NCBI GenBank assembly: GCA_945643635.1
Contig: CALZFC010000082.1
Span: forward strand, 1,133,501 to 1,197,500
Reading direction: 5' to 3'
Length of the DNA: 64,000 nt
Source: Allodiplogaster sudhausi
Taxonomy: Eukaryota; Nematoda; Chromadorea; Rhabditida; Diplogasteridae
Below the pieces are notes generated by a model that was not told where the DNA came from, did no database searches, and saw only the letters and a program-made list of their open reading frames with translations. Below are positions 49,776-61,150 of this stretch, piece by piece. How positions within the stretch are numbered: position 1 is the stretch's first letter; each line of letters begins with the position of its first letter. Position numbers and translations under genes: made by a program.

Positions 49776-52700
49776 TCGATGATGCTGATTGCGAGCTCTA
49801 TGGGTGCAGGAACAAAGCAGACTTGCTTTTCATTCGCGGTGTTGCAGAGTATTACGATTGGGACGATTTGGTGACTAAATGCAATCAAAGTTTTTTTTAA
49901 ACACTTTCTAACAGAAGTCTTTTCAAGCAAACCTGAACCGAATCTAGTTTTTAACATTTCAGCCCGATGATGTACTCGAGTCTTGTGTCTGTGAGACCCA
50001 TTTGTATGAGTTGGGCGAAGGATGGGAAGATCAGAATTACAAGCATGTACTGACTAAGGTGCAGCTAATAACAGATTATTATTATACAACGAAAACGAAT
50101 ACAGAAGCGACACTATTGCTGTTCTGTACCGGATGGTCACCGCACGAAGAAAACTGTTTCGAACGAATATGTCATGCACTGCAAGGATACCCTGCGGCTT
50201 CTCCGAAAAACGAACGTCCACATGTGGCCCGGTTCTCGTAAGTAAATAAAACAGTTTGCATTGATGCTAGAAATATTAAAATATATTATAAGACATTGTC
50301 TAATTGGAAGAAAAAAAATAATTTTAAGGATGGTGCCCTACTCACAGAGATGATCTACGATCAAATACTCCTGCATCCTCACAGGCAGACAAGAAAAGTT
50401 CTTAATCTGTGCATCTATTCATCTTGGGGTTCAGATTGCCCAAGTGGAGAGGTCGGATGATGAATCGACAGGATCTGAATACGAACCGGAGATGGAGGAG
50501 GACCCTCCTCTGCCGTACATGAAGAAGACAGCCAGTTCTGCCGATTCAAAGGTCTTCTTATCAACTAAATCTTTACTTAACTTTTTTAAAGTAAAATCTA
50601 ATCCCGCTTAAATTAAGGGGTTTACGTGTGTTAGGTTTTATTGAACATGATTTATTTTAGGTAAAGAATTGCGTTTTGGCTCTAGCGGACACACTAAATC
50701 TTACAAAGATGGAAAGGAGAACTGAGTGGTCAATGACTTCCGAAAAAACAAAACAGAGAAAAGCTAGCGGAGTTCGGAAGATTCTCGAAAGCGTTTGCGA
50801 GGTATGTACATGTAACGTTGAAAATTAAATATTAGCTAACTTTTTTTTTGTCCTTTACTATTTAAAGTGAGTTCCATTCGTTTAAAAAATAATTATGAAG
50901 GTTTATGCCCCGGAAGCCAAAGAGGAACTTAAGCAGAGAGCTATTCGCCCGGACATCCAAAAACTCCAGTCAAACTCTGCAAATGTCAGCTTACTTAATT
51001 TACCAACGAATCTAAATTTTCATTATTTTATTGATGAGTAGAATTTCAGTCACACGTCGCTCGATTATTGGAAGATGTTGCCCTTGTCTTTAACTCGGCC
51101 AATTCGCGTGATGAACGATTGTACTCTCTGGCAACAGTCACCAGTCTGCCTTATGATCAGGTTCAGAAATATGAAATGGTAACTTAATGCGAATGATTAA
51201 ATGTGGAGTAGCTCCGAAACGAAAATAGATTTAAAAATACTGCGGCATTCGGTGAAAAGATTTATTTAAACATATTTCTGTTAATTCAGATAAAGCGGTA
51301 CATAGATGTTTCGTCGTATTTCTACAACAAGGCAAAGAAGCTTGCGGCAACTGGAGAGCACGTTGAGGTTGAACAATACTGCCAAATATTGAAAATTTTA
51401 TTATTTTCTGAAGGTATAATGGTCGTTATTCAAAATTCAAAAATAATGATTGTTTCTTTCCAGAAAGAGCCAATTACACGATGCCGTTATAGCAAACATG
51501 CTGTCAGAGAATTCGTGACTTTCCTACTAAGGTTTCTTTCTTTTACATTCTTATAATTTGAAGTAATTTTTTTTAGTATAAATGAAATTCTTTGGCCCAC
51601 TTGAAGCAATCAAATATTAGAACGTTTGAGCTCGGTTGCTGCGGCAGGACTTCCGTTCGGAGAACGTGAAATAAAACGTTCGGACGGCACAGTCATCAAC
51701 ATCCCCAGCATGCTAAGAAAACTGAATGCATCCGAGCTCACACGTCTCTACACAAAGATGTGTGAGGAAAGGAATCAGTTACACCTCCGACTTACACGAT
51801 CCACAGCCATGAAAATCATTTCGTTGGTTCTGCCCGAGAAGAGGAGAAGTCTCTCATGTGTTGATGAAACACTGGTCTGCGCGCTTGAGGTACATATGCA
51901 TACATATTTTACGGTATACCAACGAATTCATTATTATTATTGGAACCAAAGGAGAGGAAAATTTAAAATTTACAGGCATTCGAAAAGCTAAACTGCGTTA
52001 TTGACAGAGCAGTTACGCTGCAAGGAATTGACATAGAAACAGCATCATCACTCAAACGCCGACTATCATTGGCCAAGAACTACCTTCGCTCCGATTACAG
52101 AGTTCACGTGGCGCTAGATTCTAGGTGCTTAGTGTACATAGCTCTGGCATTTTAAAACAATTATCAGTAATATTTAAACTAGTTGTGCATCTCACTGTAC
52201 TCTCCACGCACTGAGTGACCCGTCAACGATGGAATTTCATGTGGCTTGCAGTCATACGCATGTCGTCGAATGTGAGAGGTTAATTAAAACAAAATTGTTG
52301 CAAGTGTATCCTTGGGAAGTTGATAATTAAATTTAAGCTGCGCTGATGTCGAAGCAATTCAAACGCTAGTTTTGGACACCTTGAAGCTCGCTTCTGAGGA
52401 CACCCCGTTTGTTTCTATCCACATTTATGAAAACGATTCGATAACATCATTTTAAATCTAACAATTAGGTCCGGAAGGGAGTTGCTGGAGTATGCAGAGA
52501 TCTACTTGAACGACATAATGCTCTACAGAAATCACGTAGTGAGATCATCCCACTCAGCGATCATCAAGTCGCAGATTGTTGAGAGTCTGACACCGAATTC
52601 AGCCTTGGTTACCTGTGACTGGGCGCAGAAGTACCTAGCGCGATTTAGTCGCGAGGTCCAATCAGCATATTTCGGGAAAAAGGTTACTTTAAATTTATTA

Positions 52701-54501
52701 ATCAGATGTATTCATGCATACATGGGACGATATTTTAAACACAGTAATATTCTATTTTAAAGGGAATATCTTGGCATGTTGTACATGTGCTATCGTTCGA
52801 TGGTAAGGAGTACAGACAGCATACATTTTATTTCATCTTTGAAGACTCGATCAAGCAAGTAAGACTGTTCAAGAAATTATTAGCATCTCATATAGGAATG
52901 AAATTTACAGAATTTGTCGCCTTTTAGGATGCTTCGGCCGTTGCTGCCACTTTGTCTTATGTGCAGAAACAACTGTATTCGCAGGGAATCGAAGAGGTGA
53001 CTCTACGAAGTGACTGCGCAGGTAAGTGATTGTACTGGAACTTTAAAATTCAGTTTAAAACCCAACAGAAGCTTTATGAAACCAAAATTAATTTGTGAAA
53101 ATTAATAAGATTTTCAGGCTGCTATCGAAACACAAGCTTAATGGCATTCTTGCACCATCACAACGGAAGACCAGACGCTAGGGTAACAGCCTACACGTTT
53201 TCAGAGCCCCAATGCGGGAAAGATGCCTGCGACAGGATGGCTGCTCAGGCATGTTATAGTGAAACTCGATTGTTTAAAACCAATCTTATTATTCTGAAGT
53301 GCTTCCATTACAGGCGAAGAGAAAGGTAGCAGAAAGTTGTGATGCTGGTTTTGATGTCGCAACTCCTGCTCAACTAGCGGAAGCTATTCTCTCTGGAAAT
53401 GCTCTATCCGGTTGTTCCGTGATTCTGTGCCGCCTGAATTCCATACCTTCCAAGTCCTGCGCAATTGATGGCATCTCGAAGCTGTCTCATGTTGCCTTCG
53501 AACCTGCAACTCTCCGCGTCTTCAAGCATGCAGGAATCGGAGACGGACGGGTTGAGGACGCTTCGCGTCTCACGCCGGTCGACTCAACACTTGAAATAAT
53601 AAGTCAAGGCGGATTTCTTGCTGGAGATTCCCTCTTTTGGGGCGGAAGAACACCGCGCACTACCTCGCCTTCCATTCCCGTCAAGGACTCTCCAGTGTAT
53701 CGTTGTCACGCTGAACACTGTGCTTTGGAGTTTAACAATTATGCTGATTACGAGAGGCATGAGCTGCTGGAGGACCATCGTCCCCATTTGGAGCGAGAGA
53801 CCCTTACTGACTATGTCCTTTCCCAATTCGCTGCAAGAGCTGAGACTGTCGGTGCGCTGCACGCCGCAACTGCATTTGATATTCTGTCTACAGCAGCGGA
53901 TGGTGTTGAGGTGCAACAACTGGAGATGGGTTTCGCATTAAAAACCGGCAATCGCCCTTCAATTGACGCCGAAGCCAGGGCTTACATACAGGTACATACA
54001 TACTTTGCCTAATCTATGAAATATTCTAAGAGGAATAAGCCGACATTAAAACTCAATATAATTTTTGGAGTTGACCATAAAAAGTCATAATTAAATAGAT
54101 GTAATCTTGAAATAATCAAGAGTTAAATCTAAATATTTCAGATCGCCACAGAGCAGTGCTGGGCCGCGGAGAAGAGGGCGGATGCGGCCATGATTGTGAA
54201 GCAGATGTGCGCAGTTGCGGAAAACGGGCGCCCCAGATTTCGTCCAAGACAAATACCAACAACGCAGCAGGCTCACGGAGTGGTATTGCGACAACTGAAG
54301 CTCTTGCAAGCATTTCCCGATATGAAGGGAAATCGAGGAGTGAAGGATTCGGGAGTGCCGGAAGTGGACGAGGAGGAGGAGGATGAAGAACCATTCACCC
54401 CAGACCCTGAGGAGCTTGTGAGCAAAATTGAGAGCATGAAGGGCGAACTTTTCGCAACAGATGAGGTATCCCTTGAGCCCGCTAAGAAGATTAAGAAGTA
54501 A
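49776..54501 (+). CDS. Transposase-like protein of the long-TIR element
   Basis: I read these exons: to 49870, 49963-50237, about 50450-50551, 50661-50802, 50901-50984, 51050-51178, 51290-51367, 51464-51531, 51607-51889, 51976-52124, 52183-52278, 52338-52406, 52469-52682, 52763-52858, 52928-53021, 53118-53248, 53314-53991 and 54142-54501. Phases agree from 50661 to the stop. In order the protein has CELYGCRNKADLLF with ESCVCETH (zinc-ligand-like), a helical middle, and a second Cys/His cluster (CASHCTLH, HVACSHTHVVECESC). Next comes the core CDWAQKYLARF / FGKKGISWHVVHV / RSDCAGCYRN / FSEPQCGKDACDR, then a C2H2-like finger (CHAEHC ... HELLEDH) and an acidic tail ending KKIKK. The core spacing suggests an RNase H-like DD(E/D) nuclease, which is inference. 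Similar uncharacterised proteins exist in cnidarians, from memory. N-terminus not defined; the third exon's border is uncertain. Confidence 0.78.
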
Positions 54502-54627
54502 TTTGAATAATCAACAAGGTTTTACCGTTCTGAATTTTTTAATGTATTTAATTTCTAATTATTGGTTGTTGCTATCGGTTTCATTAAAGTTATATTTTCG
54601 CTTAATTTTTGCATATTATTAAATAAA

Positions 54628-55239
54628 AGTGAATAAAGATACGTTAATGCACGAAAGAAGTTTCCTCAAGTGCCTTTCGGCGGAATATCGATTGAGTTGG
54701 ACTTCCAGCGGGGGCAGCGCATATGCGAAGTGCGCGCCGATGCGCTGGTACTGAACAGTTAAATGGCTGAGAAACATCTTAGACCTCGCGAATATCAGGC
54801 ACACGATAGCTCATTCGATAGAGAATTTTCAGCTCTACAACTTAAAATAGAAAACCCATGACATAATGCCATTTAAGCTAACGACGCTTCCTCAAAGTCT
54901 AGAGGCCGCTGAGGTCCTAAAAGTGAATATTTTCAAATTCTAATTGAGTAGCTTTTTAAAACAATATCTTGTCTATGTAATACCAAAATTTCACGAAAAT
55001 AGCTTTATCTTGCGCGAAACAGCGAACGCGAATGTGCGGCCATCTCGGCAAGCCTCACCGGGCACTCACATTTAAAATCTCGCACAGCTCGCCGAAATGG
55101 CGTTTTTAGACTCCCGGACCCATTCCATTCGTTTCCCCGTGTTAAAAAGTACCTATAAACAGCTTTTAAGCGAAATCTAATTTTGCCGGGTCCCCGGCTC
55201 TTAAGCGTCCTTACGATTCTCTCGCAAATCGCGTCATAT
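54628..55239 (-). repeat. Right terminal inverted repeat
   Basis: The mirror of 48283-48888. A small unequal patch lies just inside the tip: about nine bases differ in length between gagtatcaaaaaggcc on the left and the corresponding right sequence. Confidence 0.9.
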
Positions 55240-56370
55240 ATCGTAGTCTCTCTTTTTTTTATTATAAATTACAGCTTCTTTCGGTCTGATCGCATCGCGG
55301 CTAAACCGCTCGCTCGCCTTTTCTCAACGAGACCTTTTGCTCGGCTGTTTATTGCTATCCGTTTTTCGTGTGGCTGCTCGTAGAATTTGTTATTATTTAT
55401 TTCGTCAATGCATCACTTGTTGTTGCATTCCCATTCGCTTCCGCATTCGTTGCAATCATGCTAAATGCAAAATAATAGCGCAACAAGGAGTTCCTTTTTG
55501 TGCTATCATTTTGCTTTCTCTTCTTTTATCGTCCCCTTCTTTTAGTCTGCTTCCTATTATCTAGTTCATTCTCTCTTCTTCTCCATAGTCTTCTTCTCGT
55601 TCTATTACTTCCAGGGCATTGGTCAAGGCAGGATTAAGCAAACGCTTCGCGCGCTTCCATCGTTTCTTCCCGTTTCCTTCCTTCATCCCAGCATCTATTC
55701 TCTCTTCATTTGTTACTCGTTCATTGACAAGATTAAGGCTCTCTTTATTCAAGCCATTTATTTCCCTAGAGGTGTGTGAATAAATTTGTAAATTATTCGA
55801 GTTGGTCCAGTTTTCAAAACCTTATTAAGAGTCAACAGTCAAAGGTGCTCAATAGTTTCCAGTCTGCCGGTCAAGTCCCCTGCAAATATGTATATATTGC
55901 ACTGATACATAGCATATGTAATTGATAAGATATGTTTCGTCACATTATTCTTGATGTGTGCATAGATAAATGAAAAAAGACTGTCCCCTTTTTTCTTACA
56001 GAAAAGACATGAGGCGAGGACATTACTTACAGTTAGATTACCTGTATTTTGGAACTTGAAGCCTCTCATGTAAATAAATGCGACTTCGACGAAAAGAGTA
56101 GATTTTTTCAGCATGGAAGAAAACGATAGGAAGGTTTTTATAACTTTTTAGGGGTTAAAAGCAAATTGTTTTTGTAAACATCGTCTGATATTGTATTCAG
56201 AAGTTGTAAATGGCTGAAGGCTATACAATTTTTGAACCGGTTTACTCGTCTGGTCCCGGAAGGGCTCGCATCGGATGGCCCTGACAATTTCCTGGCTCTA
56301 TAGTTAGGGGACCGATTTTCAAATTCAGGAAAAATAATTAAACTATGTATGTACCTTAAAATTATAAATA
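55240..56370. other. Spacer right of the transposon
   Basis: Short frames only. None has a plausible splice partner, and no tRNA or repeat was recognised. Confidence 0.35.
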
Positions 56371-56371
56371 T

Positions 56372-56713
56372 ATGAGAAAGAGAGGTCAGAATGAGAAAGA
56401 GAGGGCAGAATGAGAAAGAGAGGGCAGAATGAGAAAGAGAGGGCAGAATGAGAAAGAGAGGGCAGAATGAGAAAGAGAGGGCAGAATGAGAAAGAGAGGG
56501 CAGAATGAGAAAGAGAGGGCAGAATGAGAAAGAGAGGGCAGAATGAAAAAGAGAGGGCAGAATGAGAAAGAGAGGGCAGAATGAGAAAGAGAGGGCAGAA
56601 TGAGAAAGAGAGGGCAGAATGAGAAAGAGAGGGCAGAATGAGAAAGAGAGGGCAGAATGAGAAAGAGAGGGCAGAATGAGAAAGAGAGGGCAGAATGAGA
56701 AAGAGAGGGCAGA
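56372..56713. repeat. 19-bp minisatellite, about 18 copies
   Basis: Near-perfect copies of gagaaagagagggcagaat, with single-base variants at the start (gaggtcagaat) and in the middle (gaaaaagag). The 19-bp period is not a multiple of three. The minus-strand frame therefore cycles through all three frames and yields a 19-residue pseudo-repeat (LSHSALSFSFCPLFLILPS) that is not evidence of a protein. Confidence 0.96.
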
Positions 56714-57049
56714 AACAATAAGTAAAACAAATCATTTAAAACATCTTATAATAGGAAGAGCATTTTAAGTTTTTGAATAAGCATATACAATTCTATGAGC
56801 CATATTTATGGTCGCAATGAAAGAGAACAACGCGGTGGATAAGAATGAACACAAAAAAATTTGACGTCCTTTCTGTCGGCTTCCCTCCATAACCCGCAAC
56901 AAGTGCCCGAGACTGACATAACTAACAAGATAATGGTCAACAACAGAAAAATTACAACCGTTTAAAATTTCAAAAAAAAAATTGCCTTCTGTGAAATGGT
57001 ACTGTTGAAAACTGTATTAGAATATAATTCGTGAACGAACGTGTGGCCT

Positions 57050-57222
57050 AGTGGTTGGTAAGTGAAACGACAAGGCGAAAAAATGAGCACATGAAAGATT
57101 GAATTGAGGATCGTGGAGACAAGAGAAAATGTAAAACAAAAAGAGGGGGAACGATGGGGAGAGATAGCGAGAGGAGCTGAAAGAAATTGAAATAGAGAGA
57201 TAAAGAAAAGAGAGAGCTAAGT

Positions 57223-57265
<43 letters not shown>

Positions 57266-57917
57266 ATTATTAGAAAGTGAGACATAAGAAGTGGGAAAGG
57301 GAGTACGAGGAAAAGGGTGAAGCAGAGAGGGGTAAAAAAGAGAGGAATTTTAATGTAATATGGTATGTTAAACAGATTACAATTAGATAGATTTAGATTA
57401 GATAGATCGACAACAGATTGGCATTATCTATTCGAACAATGTCTAGAAGCTGTAAACTCTGTATATCTTTTCAACAGATATGTAGAAAGACTATGAGATT
57501 GTACTGCAGAGGTTAGAAGTGACATTTATTGACTATAATAAATAAAGAAATAAATGCCTCCAGACAAGTTGGCCATAGGACATGCAAATAAACATTCTTG
57601 CGTGAAAAGGAAGGAATTCTCGTTTCGCACTATTTTTCCTGCGGAACTTTCCCGCACCACTCAAGATTTTGTACAGGAATATTCTGGGACCGATGCGAAT
57701 TCTGGAAAGTTCCCGCACCCGGAACCTTTTTTCCACAGAAACAAGGCGCGGCTGGATGATTAGCATGATAGGCTCAGTGGCCCGGAGAAAGCGTCCCCGG
57801 ATGGCAAAAAAAATTTAAAAGTAAAGAGGGGGCATCGGATTGAGGATTTGGTAAATACACGCGTGGGGATAATAGAAAGTATCAAATAAAAAAAGAGGGG
57901 AGCGATGGTGACAGCGT

Positions 57918-57955
<38 letters not shown>

Positions 57956-58480
57956 TGGTGAGAGAGAGTGCGAGGAGTAGAAAGAAAGAGAATAAGTGAG
58001 ATAATGCGAAGAGTGAGCCGAGAGAAAGAGAAAAGAGACAGAGAGAAAGAGAAAAGAGAGAGATTACAAGAAAGAGAGATAGAGAGAGAGAGAGAGAGAG
58101 TGAAAGTGCGAACAGTAGAAAAAAAGAGGGAAAAAGAGATATAAAGAAAAGGGAGCCGAGAGAAAGCGAAAAGAGCTGGACTGATTACAAGAAATAAAAA
58201 GATAGATGCCGAAAGCAAGGAGAAAGTGAAAGTGAAAATGAGAGATCGTGAGAGAAAGGAAGAGAGAGAGGGAGAGAGAGATGTACTGAGCATGTAAAAA
58301 TAAGAGAAAGAGGTAATAAAGAAGAAGTAGAGAGATGTTCGCGTAAGAAAATATGCAGGTTATTTTCCCTAACAAGGACAAAGGCAAAGTGACCTCATCC
58401 TTGAACATTTGCACATTCCACTCTCCGTTAAGGAAGCGCCGGCCGCTTTCGCCTATCCTGTGTGGCTATCCGGGTGCCCT
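57050..58480. repeat. Inverted C6 cassette spacers upstream of the gene at 58823
   Basis: Reverse-complement landmarks of the spacer appear: gattgaggatttggtaaata, cacgcgtggggataatag and agcgatggtgacagcgtga, GA tracts at 57215-57262 and 57925-58100, then aaggcaaagtgacctcatcc. Two spacer copies seem to be joined head to tail. Confidence 0.75.
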
Positions 58481-58822
58481 TGATGCGTACAGAGCCTTTC
58501 TCCTTGAGACCGCACCTACAATATATGTTTTACAATTATTGAACTTTTCTGTCTACGTCTCTGTTCTTGAATGATCTTTTCTTGAAGAATACGGTCGGTT
58601 TTAAGATCCCAGTCTCCTAAAAGTATATGATATGCGAATAACCATTATATTTGTAACACTAATTGTAAAAAAAGTTATATTTATTTCCTCCAAATAGCCT
58701 CCAACCACTCTCACATTGTATATTCTATCCTCATAAACAGCTCCTCTTACAATTAGTTCATCCTAAAGTGTTTAAAAGTATTTAGAAGAGATGAGCAAGC
58801 TGAGATTTCAGATTTGTCTGTT

Positions 58823-59345
58823 ATGTCGCACCCTAGAATTGCCGTGTTTGCAATGTGCATCACAACTTCGCTTGTGCCGTCTGCATATGCGTGTGGCGCA
58901 ATCCGGCCGACAACTACTCCGATCCCTACAACTACCACTACTCTGACCACAATAACTACCACCACGGCAACCCCTACAACTACCACTACGGCGGCCCCAC
59001 CGGCCCCTCCGGCCCCTCCGGCCCCTGCCGGTATGTACATATAAATACCGTATATCAAAGAGAGAGAGAGAGATAGAGATAGAGAGAGATGGAGAGAGAG
59101 AAAGAGAGAGAGAGAGGGAGCGAAAGAGGGAGAGAAAGATTCATTTTTTTCCATACTACATGCACATGTTTTTAGCCCCATGCAGTACGTGCATGATGGG
59201 CCAGGTGAACCTGACGCCGAATGGCGGGCCAGGCGAGAAGGCCTTCGAGAGCACCATGATCGGCATGGACACTGCCGGCTGCGCCACCTTGACACTCTCG
59301 TGCACCGGCCGGTTGTCGACCATCGAGGTTTGCCTAGATGAGTAG
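58823..59345 (+). pseudogene. C6-domain gene lacking its third exon
   Basis: Exon 1 (58823-59030) gives signal peptide MSHPRIAVFAMCITTSLVPS and a long Thr-rich then Ala/Pro-rich linker (TTTATPTTTTTAAPPAPPAP). Exon 2 (59176-59327) gives CSTCMMGQVNLTPNGGPG, AGCATLTLSC and RLSTIE, with only four of the six cysteines. The following intron is near-identical, inverted, to that of the 45786-46660 locus up to about 59555. There it jumps to sequence matching 44965-45057 in reverse, skipping the segment that holds exon 3 there. Unspliced reading adds VCLDE and stops at 59345. A truncated secreted four-cysteine product is possible, but the copy is probably non-functional. Confidence 0.8.
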
Positions 59346-59652
59346 CTTTTCTCTTAAAAAATTATTTTGAAAGATTTCTTATGAGTAGAAAACAAGATGC
59401 TTTTTCAAATGTATATTGTAAATATATCGATGCCAACTAAAAACTTATTGGGTTTTTAAAGTATATTTTGTCCAGGAATTTAGAATATTGTCCACAATTT
59501 ACCATTCCTGACACAGCATGAAATTGTGTCAGAACGTATGTATGTACTATGTATGGTTCTACTCGACTTGCGGTGAGCATACATAGAGCAGGCTATTGAT
59601 TGCAACTTAAGATCCAAGCGAGCAAGAACTTGAGTAGTCCTTGAGGAAGCTC

Positions 59653-59694
<42 letters not shown>

Positions 59695-59736
59695 TCTCTC
59701 TCTCGTTCTCACTTTCTCTTTCTCCTTGCTTTCAGC

Positions 59737-59807
<71 letters not shown>

Positions 59808-59808
59808 A
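59653..59808. repeat. (CT)n microsatellites
   Basis: Two CT runs (59653-59690 and 59740-59805) form the pyrimidine part of the next spacer. Confidence 0.93.
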
Positions 59809-59899
59809 GTAATCAGTCTTCCTGTTTCTCTCTGCTCTCGCTCATTTCTTTATCTCTCTATGTCTCTTTTTTCTATTGCTCCTCCTCTATTTTTTTATT

Positions 59900-60161
59900 A
59901 TTATTTTAAACTGTCTATCATAGTGTGTTGGTGCGGTGGCAAGGAGAAAGGACCAAAGGCACACGATAGCCACAGGATAGACACAAGCGCATGAGCTTGC
60001 CGCTTCCATAAGAGAGGGTGGAGAAGTGTAAATGGCAAGGATGCCGTTCACTTTGCCTTGGCCCTTTTTAAGGGAATATAACCGGCGGACATGGAACCAT
60101 AGAACTACATCTTCTTGCATGCCCTCTTTCTCTTACTTTTTTTTACATGATCAGAACATTG

Positions 60162-60196
<35 letters not shown>

Positions 60197-60430
60197 TCTC
60201 TCTCGTTCCCACTTCCTCTTTCTCCTTACTTTCGGCGTCTCTCTCTCTATTTCTTGTAATAAGTCTGTCTCTTTTTCTCTTTCTCTCATTTCTTTATCTA
60301 TTTCTCTTAACGCCTACTCTCTTTTTTTATTTTACACTGCCGGTTATCTCCACGCGCTTTCATACCAAATCGTAAATCCGGTGTTCCCCCTTTGGCCCTA
60401 ATCTTTTTTTATGCTTTTACGTCATCCCAG
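59900..60430. repeat. C6 cassette spacer, copy 7
   Basis: The conserved block (aggagaaaggaccaaaggca, acgatagccacaggatagac, gtgtaaatggcaaggatgcc) is close to that of copy 5. The CT tract at 60168-60200 and tccacgcgctttcatacc follow. Confidence 0.85.
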
Positions 60431-60599
60431 GGTGAAACAGAATTTTTTTAAATATTTAAACTTTATAGTATATAAATTACTGTTAAACATATATACAACA
60501 CTAGAAACAATAACTTGGAGGGAGGAGCATCTTGCATAAAATCAGGAAAACCAACAAAAACAACGATTTTATTGACGCGTTATACATACTTTTAATGTA

Positions 60600-61150
60600 A
60601 CTCTTTATTTATTTACGGCTAGAACAGTTGAGGTGTGATGGCAAGGAGAAAGTGTTCGATGGGATATCAACAGGAGGCAGAGCTTGTATAGAGCGTGTAA
60701 ATGGAATTGATTTTGTGCTCACTTTGTGCTCAGGGGTCGCCGGAGGGGGCCGACAGCATCAGGCGGCGGTGCCGCCGTGGTCGGCCCCGCGCACCCACCC
60801 CCGTTTTGTGCTCCTCTTTTTTTTAAAGGAATCTAGCAGGTGAACTCTTTTACGCGACCCAAACGCTGGAACGCTATCTACATCTCCTTTTCATTCTTTT
60901 TCTCTTATTTTAAACTCTCCATTTCCTTTCTCACTTTCTTTCTCTATCTATCTTTGTCAACCATTTCTCTCTCCTTTCTCTCTCTCTCTCTCTCACTCTC
61001 TTTTATCTCCTTAACTCTATTTCTCTCTCTCTCTCCCTCTCTTCTCGATCTCTCTTTTTAACTCCTAATCTTCTCCCACCCACATTTTCTCTCTCACTTT
61101 TTTCATTCTCTCCCTTTCCTTTCGCAAACGCGCCAGTTAACACGGGTGAT
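60600..61150. repeat. C6 cassette spacer, copy 8, with GC-rich insertion
   Basis: Starts gatggcaaggagaaagtgtt. At 60722-60800 it is interrupted by a GC-rich block (ggtcgccggagggggccgac) that recalls the insertion in copy 4. Then come the usual agcaggtgaac and CT tract. No gene lies between copies 7 and 8. Confidence 0.72.

Larger units (their letters stand above)
48283..55239 (+). mobile_element. Long-TIR DNA transposon, about 7 kb, apparently intact
   Basis: The element is bounded by inverted repeats of about 0.6 kb (48283-48888 and 54628-55239). Its tips read gacgcgatttgcgagag on the left and ctctcgcaaatcgcgtc on the right. ATAT lies outside both tips; being a palindrome, it may be either a 4-bp target duplication or the outermost TIR bases. 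One multi-exon gene fills the interior on the plus strand. The arms are nearly identical apart from a short divergent patch near 48303-48312 and a few substitutions, and the gene frame is open, so insertion looks recent. The element separates C6 loci on its two sides. The stretch 48,889-49,770 has no recognised exon and may hold the promoter or 5' exons. Confidence 0.85.

Noticed and set aside
56343..56735. 130-residue frame with a LSHSALSFSFCPLFLILPS repeat
   Set aside because: It arises from a 19-bp minisatellite read through all three frames; neither end looks coding.
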